Shown: positions 56,181 to 64,000 of the stretch, in pieces
Numbering within the stretch: the stretch's first letter is position 1
Layout of the letters: each line of letters starts with the position of its first letter
Assembly: GCF_030530745.1 (NCBI RefSeq)
Contig: NZ_JAUMUI010000010.1
Location: forward strand, 20,325-84,324
Length of the DNA: 64,000 nucleotides
Source of the DNA: Neisseria sp.
GTDB lineage: Bacteria; Pseudomonadota; Gammaproteobacteria; Burkholderiales; Neisseriaceae
Reading direction: 5' to 3'
The notes under the pieces: model-generated
Seen by the model: only the letters and a program-made list of their open reading frames with translations
Database searches by the model: none
Told to the model about the DNA's origin: nothing
Program-made: the position numbers and the translations under genes

Positions 56181-57155
56181 ATGAATTTCCGCCTAACCTT
56201 ATCCGCCCTTGCCTGCATCGCCGCACTGGCCGCCTGCGGGCAGCAGGAAACCGGTTCCGCCGCCAATTCCGCTTCGGATGCGCCGCAGGCATCCGCACAG
56301 CAGGCCGGTGGCGAAACCGTTGCCGTGGCCACCGCGCGCGGCGAGGCCGCCGTGCCGCTCAAGCCGGAGCGCATTGCCGTTTACGATTTGGGCATGATCG
56401 ACACTTTGAGCAAACTGGGCGTGCCCGTCGGCGCATCGATTAACGAATCGCGTCTGGACTATTTGAAAGACGCGCTGAAAGACGCGAAAAAAGCCGGCAC
56501 GCTGTTCGAGCCGGATTATGAGGCGCTCAACGAATACAAGCCCCAGCTCATCATTATCGGCTCGCGCGCGGCTAAAGCATTCGATCAGCTGAACAAACTG
56601 GCGCCCACCATCGAGATGACCGCCGATACCCAAAACTTGAAAGAAAGTTCGAAAGCGCGCATCGATGCGCTTGCTGCCATTTTCGGCAAACAGGAAGAGG
56701 CCGGCAAACTGAAAGCAGAAATTGATGCGGCGTTTGAAGCCGCCAAACAGGCGGCAGAAGGCAAGGGCAAAGGGCTGGTGATTTTGGTGAACGGCGGCAA
56801 AATGTCGGCCTACGGCCCGTCTTCACGTTTGGGCGGCTGGCTGCACCGCGACATCGGCGTGCCGCCCGTAGATGAAAACATTAAAGAAGGCAGCCACGGC
56901 CAGCCCGTTTCGTTTGAATACATCAAACAGAAAAACCCCGACTGGCTGTTTGTGCTCGACCGCTCCGCAGCCATCGGCGAAGAGGGGCAGGCCGCCAAAG
57001 ATGTGTTGAACAACCCGCTGGTGGCTGAAACTACGGCCTGGAAAAAAGGGCAGGTGGTGTATCTGGTGCCCGAAACCTATCTGGCCGCAGGCGGGGCGCA
57101 AGAGCTGGTCAATGCCGCCGACCAAGTGAAAGAGGCGTTTGCGGCGGCGAAATAG
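56181..57155 (+). CDS. fetB: Ferric-siderophore substrate-binding lipoprotein FetB
   Basis: The 324-residue periplasmic binding protein has lipobox LAAC (Cys 19) and the cluster A-2 fold: KPERIAVYDLGMIDTLSKLGV, KPQLIIIGSRAAK, and a long central helix. It receives siderophore from FetA. The fetCDE permease and ATPase genes that usually follow are absent here. Confidence 0.92.
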   Translation: MNFRLTLSALACIAALAACGQQETGSAANSASDAPQASAQQAGGETVAVATARGEAAVPLKPERIAVYDLGMIDTLSKLGVPVGASINESRLDYLKDALKDAKKAGTLFEPDYEALNEYKPQLIIIGSRAAKAFDQLNKLAPTIEMTADTQNLKESSKARIDALAAIFGKQEEAGKLKAEIDAAFEAAKQAAEGKGKGLVILVNGGKMSAYGPSSRLGGWLHRDIGVPPVDENIKEGSHGQPVSFEYIKQKNPDWLFVLDRSAAIGEEGQAAKDVLNNPLVAETTAWKKGQVVYLVPETYLAAGGAQELVNAADQVKEAFAAAK

Positions 57156-57189
57156 GCAGCCGCAAATCAGGCTGTTGCAACCGGTAAAC

Positions 57190-57219
57190 AGGCCGTCTGA
57201 AAGTTTTTCAGACGGCCTT
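57190..57219 (+). terminator. Uptake-sequence terminator after fetB
   Basis: CAGGCCGTCTGAAA / TTTCAGACGGCCTT stem, 35 bases after the stop. Confidence 0.75.
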
Positions 57220-57392
57220 TGTCTTGGGTGTTTAAAGGTTTTTTTGGTAGGCATCATGGCCATTTACAGCTTCAAGCCGTCTGAAAACGGGGCACCGGTA
57301 CGGCAAACCGCCCACGCCCGCTGAGCTGCATCAAAAACCTTGGTTTTTGCCCGTGCCATAATGCCGGTTCGGATTAAATACGAGGAGAAAAA

Positions 57393-58808
57393 ATGCAGAA
57401 TGAGCATCAAAAAAGCGGCAATGCCGCCGGCAGGGCGGCGCAGCGTTATTTCACCGTTTGGCGCTGGCATTTTTATGCGGGCGTGTTTGTTTCCCCCTTT
57501 TTAATACTGCTGGCCGCAACCGGCCTGATGATGATGCTGACGGCCAACATATACGGCAAAGAAGGCGACAGGCTCGGGGTGGCGGTGCGCGAAACGGTGC
57601 AGCCGCTGTCGCGGCAGGCACAGGCGGCGCTGGATGCGGTGGATAAAGATCACGGAGCGGTTGTGCAGTATATCGCCCCCCGTGCCGCCGATAAGGTGGC
57701 CGTGTTCCGCGTGAACGACGGCAGCGGCAAGGCAACCATGGTGGCGGTCGACCCCTATACGGCCGAAGCGGCCGCAATCTATCCGCGCGAAAAAAGCCTT
57801 TACCACCTGATGGACGAAATCCACTCGGACATGCTGATCGGCACAGTGGGCGACTATCTTCTGGAAACCGCCGCCGCGCTTACGGTGCTCTTGGTGGTCA
57901 GCGGCTGGTGGCTTTGGTATCAAAAGCAGCAGGGGCTGGCGAAAATGCTGGTTTCGCCGTTCGGCAGCCGCCGCTCGTGGTGGCGCAGCCTGCACGGCAC
58001 GGCCGGAACCTGGATCAGCCTGATGCTGCTGCTGTTCTGCCTTTCGGGCATGGCTTGGGCGGGCATCTGGGGCGGCAGGGCAGTGCAGGCGTGGAGTCAG
58101 TTTCCGGCAGGCAAATGGGGCGTGGAACCCAACCCCGTATCCGCCGTGCCCGTGCACGGCGATTTGAACGGCGGCAAAACCAAAGAAATCCCGTGGGTGC
58201 TGGAGCTGACCCCGCTGCCGCAGTCGGGTGCCGTTTCAGGTGAAGGCGGCATCGCCCCCGATACGCCGGTAACGCTGGACACGGTAGACCGCTTCGCCCG
58301 CGAAAACGGGTTTGAAGGGCGCTACCACCTGTATTTCCCCAAAGGAGAAACGGGCGTGTGGACGCTGAACCGGGATTCGATGAGCTACGACAGCCCCAGC
58401 CCCACCGCCGACCGTACCGTGCACATCGACCGCTACAGCGGCAGGGTGCTGGCCGACATCCGTTTCAGCGACTACAACGCCTTCGGAAAATTCATGGCCG
58501 CCTCCATCGCGTTCCATATGGGCACTATGGGCTGGTGGAGCGTGGTGCTGAACGTGCTTTTCTGCCTGTCGGTTATCGGCATGTGCGTCAGCGGCTGGAT
58601 TATGTGGTGGCGGCGCAGGCCGTCGGGTGCCGCAGACCTGGTGCCTCCCGCAGCGGCATATTCCGCCCGCCCGCCCAAGGGATTGGCCGCCGTTTTGCTG
58701 CTGCTTGCGGCTCTGTTTCCCACTGCGGCAGCGGCAATTATTGCCGTCTGGCTGCTCGACAGGCTGCTGCTGAGGCATGCCCCCGCCTTGGCTAAATACC
58801 TGAAATAA
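57393..58808 (+). CDS. PepSY-associated membrane protein (iron-uptake type)
   Basis: The 471-residue protein has four main helices: about 28-52, 152-172, 206-226 and 380-402, plus a hydrophobic C-terminal hairpin. It starts with the family pattern FTVWRWHFYAGVFVSPFLILLAATGLMM and has SRRSWWRSLHGTAGTWISLMLLLFCLSGMAWAGIWGG. PepSY-TM proteins often reduce or release iron from siderophores; that role is inferred from the fetA-fetB neighbours. GGAG lies well before the ATG. Confidence 0.85.
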   Translation: MQNEHQKSGNAAGRAAQRYFTVWRWHFYAGVFVSPFLILLAATGLMMMLTANIYGKEGDRLGVAVRETVQPLSRQAQAALDAVDKDHGAVVQYIAPRAADKVAVFRVNDGSGKATMVAVDPYTAEAAAIYPREKSLYHLMDEIHSDMLIGTVGDYLLETAAALTVLLVVSGWWLWYQKQQGLAKMLVSPFGSRRSWWRSLHGTAGTWISLMLLLFCLSGMAWAGIWGGRAVQAWSQFPAGKWGVEPNPVSAVPVHGDLNGGKTKEIPWVLELTPLPQSGAVSGEGGIAPDTPVTLDTVDRFARENGFEGRYHLYFPKGETGVWTLNRDSMSYDSPSPTADRTVHIDRYSGRVLADIRFSDYNAFGKFMAASIAFHMGTMGWWSVVLNVLFCLSVIGMCVSGWIMWWRRRPSGAADLVPPAAAYSARPPKGLAAVLLLLAALFPTAAAAIIAVWLLDRLLLRHAPALAKYLK

Positions 58809-58896
58809 CCGGCGCGCACCGCAACCGCGCGGGTGAAAAAACGGTTTTACCCCAAAAAGCCATGCCGTCTGAAAGGTTTCAGACGGCTTTTGTTGT

Positions 58897-59241
58897 TTAA
58901 TCAGAAATCAAATTTTCGTCAAACCAAACATCCTCATATCCGTTTTCGCCGATTAAAAACCGATACCCAGGCGGCAGGGCGAGGAATTTATAGATTTCCA
59001 AGCGCCATTCATTGATATGGGACACATGAAGAGGGGAGAAAAAATCTTTATCTTCTGAAAATTCATCCCCTGCCCAAATATACCATCCGGTTGTGTCCCC
59101 TTCGGGTTTGTACCTCAACCCATGGATAGGATAAAGATTTTTTTCTTTAACATTATGGGCAATACCCACTTTTAAATGATCGTGGCTTGGATAAAAATCC
59201 GCATGATATTTATGACAAATTTCCAATTGTTGATTTCTCAT
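58897..59241 (-). CDS. Imm33-like (DUF2185) immunity protein
   Basis: The 114-residue protein contains GWYIWAGDEF, FFSPLHVSHINEWRLEI and FLALPPGYRFLIGENGYEDVW, matching the Imm33/DUF2185 family of toxin-immunity proteins. ATG 59241 gives the typical start (MRNQQLEICHKYHADFYP). It is the last gene of the maf island here and has no toxin next to it. Confidence 0.8.
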   Translation of the reverse strand: MRNQQLEICHKYHADFYPSHDHLKVGIAHNVKEKNLYPIHGLRYKPEGDTTGWYIWAGDEFSEDKDFFSPLHVSHINEWRLEIYKFLALPPGYRFLIGENGYEDVWFDENLISD

Positions 59242-59293
59242 AAAATTCAGTATGGTTGAATGATGCCGTCTGAAAGGTTTCATACGGCATTTG

Positions 59294-59746
59294 TCAGTCA
59301 TCATACGGCTCCGTTGAATAGGCTTCTTTCCCGCCTACGATAATGGTAACGATTTTTTCCAATGCCACCCAGACTTGTGCGCCGATACCGTCAAACTCGT
59401 AAACATAGGTGGGATAATTTTCATCTGCAAGATAAATCTCATCCACCTCGCCAACATAATCGCACTGAAAAATCTGTTGAAATTCCGATAACGTCAGTCC
59501 TATTAGATTCAAGCCCAAAAAATATAATTCTTTATAACAAAAAATTGAAATAATTTCGTTATTTTTTATACCCAGTAATAAGTTTTCATCAGGAGATTCA
59601 TAATATTCTGTTCCGAATTCATCGGGAGATTCGTATGAAAAATCTTTCAAAAGTTTCTTGTATAAACCTATGTCGGTATCAAATTTAAAATCTCCAACAG
59701 AAACAAAAGGGGAAAATTCGGGATAATTATCTACCACGGCGACCAT
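59294..59746 (-). CDS. Probable immunity protein of the spare mafB cassette (MafI-like)
   Basis: The 150-residue acidic protein begins MVAVVDNYPEFSPFVSVGDF. ATG 59746 has AGGAGAAG before it and overlaps the end of the toxin cassette by 20 bases, the usual toxin-immunity arrangement. No family is recognised; function is inferred from the coupling. Confidence 0.65.
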   Translation of the reverse strand: MVAVVDNYPEFSPFVSVGDFKFDTDIGLYKKLLKDFSYESPDEFGTEYYESPDENLLLGIKNNEIISIFCYKELYFLGLNLIGLTLSEFQQIFQCDYVGEVDEIYLADENYPTYVYEFDGIGAQVWVALEKIVTIIVGGKEAYSTEPYDD

Positions 59747-60218
59747 GCTCTTCTCCTTTTGCTTTTCTGTCTGCATTTTTGTTGATATTCCTTATTTTTT
59801 GTTTTATCTTTTGCCTTTCATTTTTTGACATATTAGAAGTAATTTGACTTTCTAAATTGGCCACCTGTCTTTCCGCGGCAGTTTTCGCCCGTCCACCGTC
59901 CCCGTGTTTTTCGTTCTTGGAGCTGCCCGTCCTGCTTCCTGATTTGTCAGACCTTGATTTTACCCCGCGTTCGACGGCGTATCTGCCCACCGTCCCCGCC
60001 ACCCCTGCAACTTCTGCCGCATTGGGGTTGCGCTGCGCCCAGCGGTTGTAGGCGGCTTCGGCACGGCTGTAGGCGTTGTCGTAGCTTGCAGCGGCGCTGC
60101 CGAGGCCTTCCACCGCCTTGAGCTGTACTGCGGGCGGCAGGGCGCGGAGAGCTTCCAGACCCGCTACGGCTCGGACGGTGGCGATGCCGTTGTAGCCCTT
60201 TGAGCCCCGTACGGACTG
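59727..60218 (-). pseudogene. Spare MafB C-terminal toxin cassette (5'-truncated)
   Basis: The frame opens after a stop at 60219 and encodes a segment homologous to MafB (VAGLEALRALPPA, VEGLGSAAASYDNAYSRAEA, NPNAAE, VGRYAVERG), then a different basic toxin tail of about 75 residues ending GEEHGRRGR. It lacks signal and N-terminal domain. It is a silent cassette that can replace the mafB end by recombination through the shared stretch, or an internal ATG at 60113 may be used. Confidence 0.75.
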
Positions 60219-60227
60219 TTATACAGT

Positions 60228-60980
60228 TTACATTTTATGAATACCGCTTTCAGGAATCGAAACGTTTTCGTAAACCGTAATAGACGTAATTTCTTGCGTT
60301 TGCGGGTCGGACAATATTTCCAGATACGGAAGGTCGGGGCTGCGTTGTCGGTTAAACCAGCGGTAAGTGTGCAAATGGGGCAGTCTGCTGCCGCTGCCGC
60401 GTAAAAATTCCGGCAGGCCGCCTGCGCGGAAGCTACCGCCGAATCCTCCGTGTTCCTGACGGTAGGGGATGCTTGCCTCAATACTGAAATGGCGGGTGCG
60501 GCGCCGTCCATACCCGCCGCCACTGCTGAAACCCTCACCGTACGACAGCGCCAAACTGTTTTGTGTTTCCAAAAATTGACGGTTTTTCAGCAAATACTGT
60601 TCAAGAACAGGCGCGGTTTCTTCGTTAAGAATCGGTAATCCGTTGCCGTCTTTAGGCAGATCCGGCAAAGGATTGGGAGTATATACGCCCCACACGGCAG
60701 CCAATTCCTGCACCGGACGGTCAAACAGGCAGGACGTATCGAGATTTTCATAAATCTGCCTGACCAAACTGTCTATTCCTTCTACGCGGTGCAGGTTGCG
60801 GCAGTCGGACGGGCGTTGCATTTCCATACCGTCGGTATCGGATAACGGAGGATTGTCCGTTTTTTGCACGACGGCTTCCCGAACGGCTGCAACGGCAGTT
60901 TTTTCTGCGGACGGTAAAGGTTTCTCGCGGGAACAGGCGGTAAACAGCAAAACGGCCAGCAAGGCCACATATTGATTCAT
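60228..60980 (-). CDS. Lipoprotein of unknown function in the maf island
   Basis: The 250-residue product has lipobox FTAC (Cys 16). Motifs include a DCRNLHRVEGIDSLVRQIY region and a Gly-rich FSSGGGYGRRRTRHF stretch. No family is recognised. It ends nine bases before the cassette frame and lies between immunity-like genes. Confidence 0.7.
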   Translation of the reverse strand: MNQYVALLAVLLFTACSREKPLPSAEKTAVAAVREAVVQKTDNPPLSDTDGMEMQRPSDCRNLHRVEGIDSLVRQIYENLDTSCLFDRPVQELAAVWGVYTPNPLPDLPKDGNGLPILNEETAPVLEQYLLKNRQFLETQNSLALSYGEGFSSGGGYGRRRTRHFSIEASIPYRQEHGGFGGSFRAGGLPEFLRGSGSRLPHLHTYRWFNRQRSPDLPYLEILSDPQTQEITSITVYENVSIPESGIHKM

Positions 60981-61014
60981 CAGTATTCCTTTTCAGACGG
61001 CCTTGTAAAACCAA

Positions 61015-61563
61015 TCAAGTATCAACGGCAGAGCGGCGGGATTGTGCCAAGTAATCGATTTCTTCCCTGTCGAACAATGCTTCGAGCTCTTCCGCAGAAT
61101 GATCTTTAAGAAAATCCTTTTCTTCATTGGTTATCGGCAGCAGCCACATAAAACGCACATTATCCATGTATTCCAGTTTCTTTCCATAAGGATAAGGAAG
61201 GGAAATCAGGAAGTTTTCCAAATTTGAATTTTCCAGCCACGGCCTGCCTATCTCAACAACGTTGCCCAAATTCAAATGAGCACCCCCATAGTTGAAGCAG
61301 ACCGAAGCCAGCATGGCCAGCGCCTCCACATGTTCAGGCGTTTCATAGGGGCTGATAATGAAAAATTCCTGATTTATCATTTTCCCCATTCCCGAGCTTA
61401 CATAAACCCAAGGAAAATTTTCATGTTCGGGCGGCTCCACACAGAATATCCGGAAATCAGGCATTTCTTCCAAGATCCTGCCTGAATTCCAAGTCATGGC
61501 CTTAATTTTCCTGTCAGGCCAAAAACTTTCCAAATGAAGCCGGACGGATTTATTGTAGTCCAT
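61015..61563 (-). CDS. SUFU (suppressor of fused) domain protein, immunity type
   Basis: The 182-residue protein matches bacterial SUFU immunity proteins: PEHENFPWVYVSSGMGKM, FFIISPYETPEHVEALAMLA, and VRFMWLLPITNEEKDFLKDH near the C-terminus. These neutralise polymorphic toxins. No matching toxin frame is adjacent, so it is probably an orphan. Confidence 0.8.
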   Translation of the reverse strand: MDYNKSVRLHLESFWPDRKIKAMTWNSGRILEEMPDFRIFCVEPPEHENFPWVYVSSGMGKMINQEFFIISPYETPEHVEALAMLASVCFNYGGAHLNLGNVVEIGRPWLENSNLENFLISLPYPYGKKLEYMDNVRFMWLLPITNEEKDFLKDHSAEELEALFDREEIDYLAQSRRSAVDT

Positions 61564-61693
61564 GCTTTTTCGCCTGCTCTCTTGAATATCTAGACATTTC
61601 CGCTCCTTCTTTATGTTGACAAGTCAAATATTGTGTACCGTCAATTTCTTTCAACAGATGCCGTCTGAAAATTTCAGACGGCATCTGTTGAAG

Positions 61694-61966
61694 CTATGAG
61701 TTGGAAACTTTCTGCCATTCCGAAGGTTGGACATTGAATTCAAACTCTGCTTGCTCAAATGCAGATTCTAAGGTTTCATGATACGTATCCGATTGTTCAT
61801 TTAAATCCGCATCCAAATGAATCAGATAAAATCCAGAATCTCCATCATACTGAACAATACTTAAGAATTTGGGGGAAGGTAATATTCCATACTCATTGCT
61901 ATGCACCACCTTGTTTAATCCATAACCATATTTTTCATTTAGGATTATTTTAAACAATTCCCTCAT
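61694..61966 (-). CDS. Small acidic protein, candidate immunity protein
   Basis: 90 residues (MRELFKIILNEKYGYG...), with no recognised family. It lies 14 bases after the toxin remnant at 61981-62145, the place of a cognate immunity gene. Confidence 0.6.
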   Translation of the reverse strand: MRELFKIILNEKYGYGLNKVVHSNEYGILPSPKFLSIVQYDGDSGFYLIHLDADLNEQSDTYHETLESAFEQAEFEFNVQPSEWQKVSNS

Positions 61967-61980
61967 AACATTCTCCTAAA

Positions 61981-62145
61981 CTATTTTTTCTTATCAGGTG
62001 TAATGGTTACGGCGGTATTTTCAATCACCCTACCTCCTGGTTTGTCGTAAGCTTCAAAATGTCCATGATGCCGAGAAGATTTTGTTTCATGATTACCATA
62101 CCTGACCTGCCTCATGCCATCTCTTGATACATAACTGAGGGAAAG
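61981..62145 (-). pseudogene. Remnant of a polymorphic toxin tail
   Basis: The open frame after a stop at 62146 reads SYVSRDGMRQVRYGNHETKS, then RHHGHFEAYDKPGGRV, and ends in a Lys-rich tail and TAG. This looks like the extreme C-terminus of a nuclease-type toxin; only about 54 residues remain. Confidence 0.5.
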
Positions 62146-62196
62146 TTATGGGGTAGTTATGTAGATGCCGTCTGAAAATTTCAGACGGCATTTATT

Positions 62197-62583
62197 TTAC
62201 AGAGAAACAGATTCAACAATATCATTTTCTACCCAAAAAATAGCATCTAATTCTTTAGATTCGTAAAAATATCCTTCGTTATCCGTGATAAAATCATAAA
62301 CTTTAAAAATATCTTTTATTTCAAAAATATTTTTTCCAATCAAAGCATGGTTTTCATAGAATAAATTCTGCTGCAATTCCATACCAAGAAATATATCAGT
62401 ATTTTGCGAATCAAAAGTTAATAAAACACCTTCTGAATCAGACTTCCACATTTCATCTTCAATCAGGTTGCTGGCAAAAAAAGGAACTGCATCAATCTGC
62501 TTCAACAACTCCTTTTTTTTATTATATGGCTGATTGTAAACAAGGTCGTTTATTCCAATATGTGGCTGCCAAATCCATTTCAT
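62197..62583 (-). CDS. mafI: Cognate immunity protein of MafB (MafI)
   Basis: 128 acidic residues (MKWIWQPHIGINDLVYNQ...). Its ATG overlaps the mafB stop codon, the tightest possible toxin-immunity coupling. Function is inferred from position; no known immunity family is recognised. Confidence 0.75.
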   Translation of the reverse strand: MKWIWQPHIGINDLVYNQPYNKKKELLKQIDAVPFFASNLIEDEMWKSDSEGVLLTFDSQNTDIFLGMELQQNLFYENHALIGKNIFEIKDIFKVYDFITDNEGYFYESKELDAIFWVENDIVESVSL

Positions 62584-63821
62584 TATCTGTTTCCTTTATG
62601 ACGTCTACCGTGGGTTTCACCCGTTTGATTCATTTTATCCCGCCAATGTTTCACCTGCCTTTCATAAGTTTTCAACTCTTTTTTAGATAAACCGCGCTGT
62701 TTGGCATCAGATAAATTGCTCTCTGCACGCGCTAAATTCCGTTCGGCAGATTGTCTGGCACTAAGATTTTGATGCTTGTCGTTTCTTCCTCCGCCATGGC
62801 GATTCTGAATTGTACTTCCAGAACTTTTTCCTGCCATTCCACGCTCAACCGCATATCTGCCCACCGTTGCAGCCACCCCCACAGCCTCTGCCGCATTGGG
62901 GTTGCGCTGCGCCCAGTTGTTGTAGGCGGCTTCGGCACGGCTGTAGGCGTTGTCGTAGCTTGATGCAGCGCTGCCGAGGCCTTCCACCGCCTTGAGCTGT
63001 GCGGCAGGCGGCAGGGCGCGGATGGCTTCCAGCCCGGCCACTGCTTTGAGGGTGGAGAGGCCGTCTGCCGCATCGCCCGCGCCTATGGCTTCCCAGCCCG
63101 CTGCGGCTACGCCCGCAGCACCCGAGAGGGCGGCATTGACGGCACGGGCGGTTTGGCCGCGCCAGTCCAGCGCTTCGTTGGGGGCGGTGGCGGTTTCCCA
63201 AGCGTTCTTCAGGCTGCTGCCCGCCATGTCGCGGGCGTTGGTGAGGCGGTCGGCAAAGCGTTCGGCGGTGCTGCGGTAGTCGTTGACGTTGACGTTTACT
63301 TTGGCGGCGGCACCGTTGATGGTGTAGCGGTATTCGTCGCGCGCGCCGGTGGGGGCGGGGTAGCCGCCACCCTGCGGGCCGTCATAGCCGTCAGCGGGGT
63401 GGTGTTCGTGCCCCGTCCAGCGCAGGCTGTAGGTGGTGAGGTCTATGCCGACGTTGCCCTTCGAGTCGCCGGCGGAGCGGCTGCCGTGGTTGTCGAAGGG
63501 GGCGTGCACTTCGTGGCCGTGGCCGCTGAAACGCACGGTGTAGCCGATGTCGCCTTTGATGACGGCGTGTTCCATTTGCAGGTTGCCGATGCGCTGGCTG
63601 CTGACGGTGTTGACGGTTATGCTGCCGGTACGGTCGGTTACGCTGCCGCGGCTGCCGAAGAGGTGGTATTGGCCGCCGGGCTCGAAGTTTTTGCGGTCGG
63701 TGTTTTGGCGGATGAAGGGGTCGCTTCCCAAATCTGCCGCCGCGGCGGGCTGCACAAGGGCAGCCGCCGCCACGGCAAAGGCGGCAAGGAAGGCCGCCGG
63801 TTTGCGCAGCAGTTTTTTCAT
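62583..63821 (-). CDS. mafB: MafB polymorphic toxin
   Basis: 412 residues: a signal peptide (cleaved after AAA, about 28), the MafB N-terminal DUF1020 domain (DLGSDPFIRQNTDRKNFEPGGQYHLFG), the conserved stalk (VAGLEAIRALPPAA, NPNAAE, VGRYAVERG) and a variable basic C-terminal toxin of about 85 residues. The toxin ends KHWRDKMNQTGETHGRRHKG. MafB toxins are secreted and act between strains. The toxin activity is not recognised. It begins one base after the mafA stop. Confidence 0.93.
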   Translation of the reverse strand: MKKLLRKPAAFLAAFAVAAAALVQPAAAADLGSDPFIRQNTDRKNFEPGGQYHLFGSRGSVTDRTGSITVNTVSSQRIGNLQMEHAVIKGDIGYTVRFSGHGHEVHAPFDNHGSRSAGDSKGNVGIDLTTYSLRWTGHEHHPADGYDGPQGGGYPAPTGARDEYRYTINGAAAKVNVNVNDYRSTAERFADRLTNARDMAGSSLKNAWETATAPNEALDWRGQTARAVNAALSGAAGVAAAGWEAIGAGDAADGLSTLKAVAGLEAIRALPPAAQLKAVEGLGSAASSYDNAYSRAEAAYNNWAQRNPNAAEAVGVAATVGRYAVERGMAGKSSGSTIQNRHGGGRNDKHQNLSARQSAERNLARAESNLSDAKQRGLSKKELKTYERQVKHWRDKMNQTGETHGRRHKGNR

Positions 63822-63822
63822 G

Positions 63823-64000
63823 GTTTATTCCCCCGCTTTGTGCCGGCGCACGACGGCGTCGCTGACATCACGCGCGGCGCTGCCGTCGTTTTGCCAGTCG
63901 GGGCGGTTGGCGGCGGCTTTGCCGCCGTAGGGGGTGATGTCGGCAAAATCCACCATCAGGCCGTCTGCGGCTTTGAGGGTTTTGGCGGTTTTGAACGGCC
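63823..64000 (-). CDS. mafA: MafA adhesin-like lipoprotein, C-terminal end (partial)
   Basis: The frame reaching the window edge encodes about 58 residues with GLMVDFADITPYG and SAARDVSDAVVRRHKAGE, matching the end of MafA. mafA precedes mafB in Neisseria maf islands, and the one-base spacing supports an operon. The start is outside the window. Confidence 0.88.

Overview
The window comes from a commensal-type Neisseria (Neisseriaceae, Betaproteobacteria). The evidence is the very frequent DNA uptake sequence core GCCGTCTGAA, mostly in the AGGCCGTCTGAA dialect and often as inverted pairs acting as terminators, plus two Correia repeat enclosed elements (TATAGTGG...CCACTATA), a maf toxin island, fetA/fetB, farA/farB and rmpM. 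The species cannot be fixed from the sequence alone.

Layout. 1-266 is the end of glnA. 0.7-2.5 kb is an AT-rich cassette: a double-glycine-leader bacteriocin precursor followed by six tiny membrane proteins (one frameshifted), probably an immunity array. 2.6-40.9 kb is mostly core genome: thiP, hslO, yebC, an RlmL-type rRNA methyltransferase, a TRIC-type channel, trpC, a TM2 protein, an esterase-like lipoprotein, murU, ruvC, selO, miaB, zapG, metK, yqhA, an LpxL-type acyltransferase, a GT39-like membrane protein, hemN and fnr (with an FNR box between them), cysB, rmpM, thiL-pgpA, apaG, an AgcS symporter, farA-farB, ubiD, and rplT-rpmI-infC. Inside this core, at 11.7-13.6 kb, lies a fusion of a Pycsar-effector-like membrane module to a large beta-propeller-like domain, with no cyclase beside it.

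41-48.6 kb is an accessory island that separates thrS from infC, genes that normally adjoin. It holds a decayed polymorphic-toxin tail with two paralogous immunity-like proteins, a GST, and a type III restriction-modification locus. The methyltransferase has an ACCGA repeat tract just after its start and reads as OFF here. A REP-associated tyrosine transposase (RAYT) with clusters of its presumed REP palindromes sits between mod and res, and one REP cluster lies in frame inside mod.

48.6-58.8 kb carries thrS, tRNA-Val, tRNA-fMet, an orphan LytTR regulator, luxS, and the iron-uptake genes fetA, fetB and a PepSY membrane protein. 58.9-64 kb is a maf island on the minus strand: mafA (partial), mafB, its immunity gene, remnants and a spare mafB C-terminal cassette with further immunity genes (SUFU-type, Imm33-type). 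Its uptake sequences are mainly the meningococcal/gonococcal ATGCCGTCTGAA dialect, suggesting import.

Non-autonomous elements are unusually rich: four copies or remnants of a TAGGG(T/A)-ended MITE, four of a GAGACCTTTGCAAAA-ended MITE, two Correia elements and three REP clusters.
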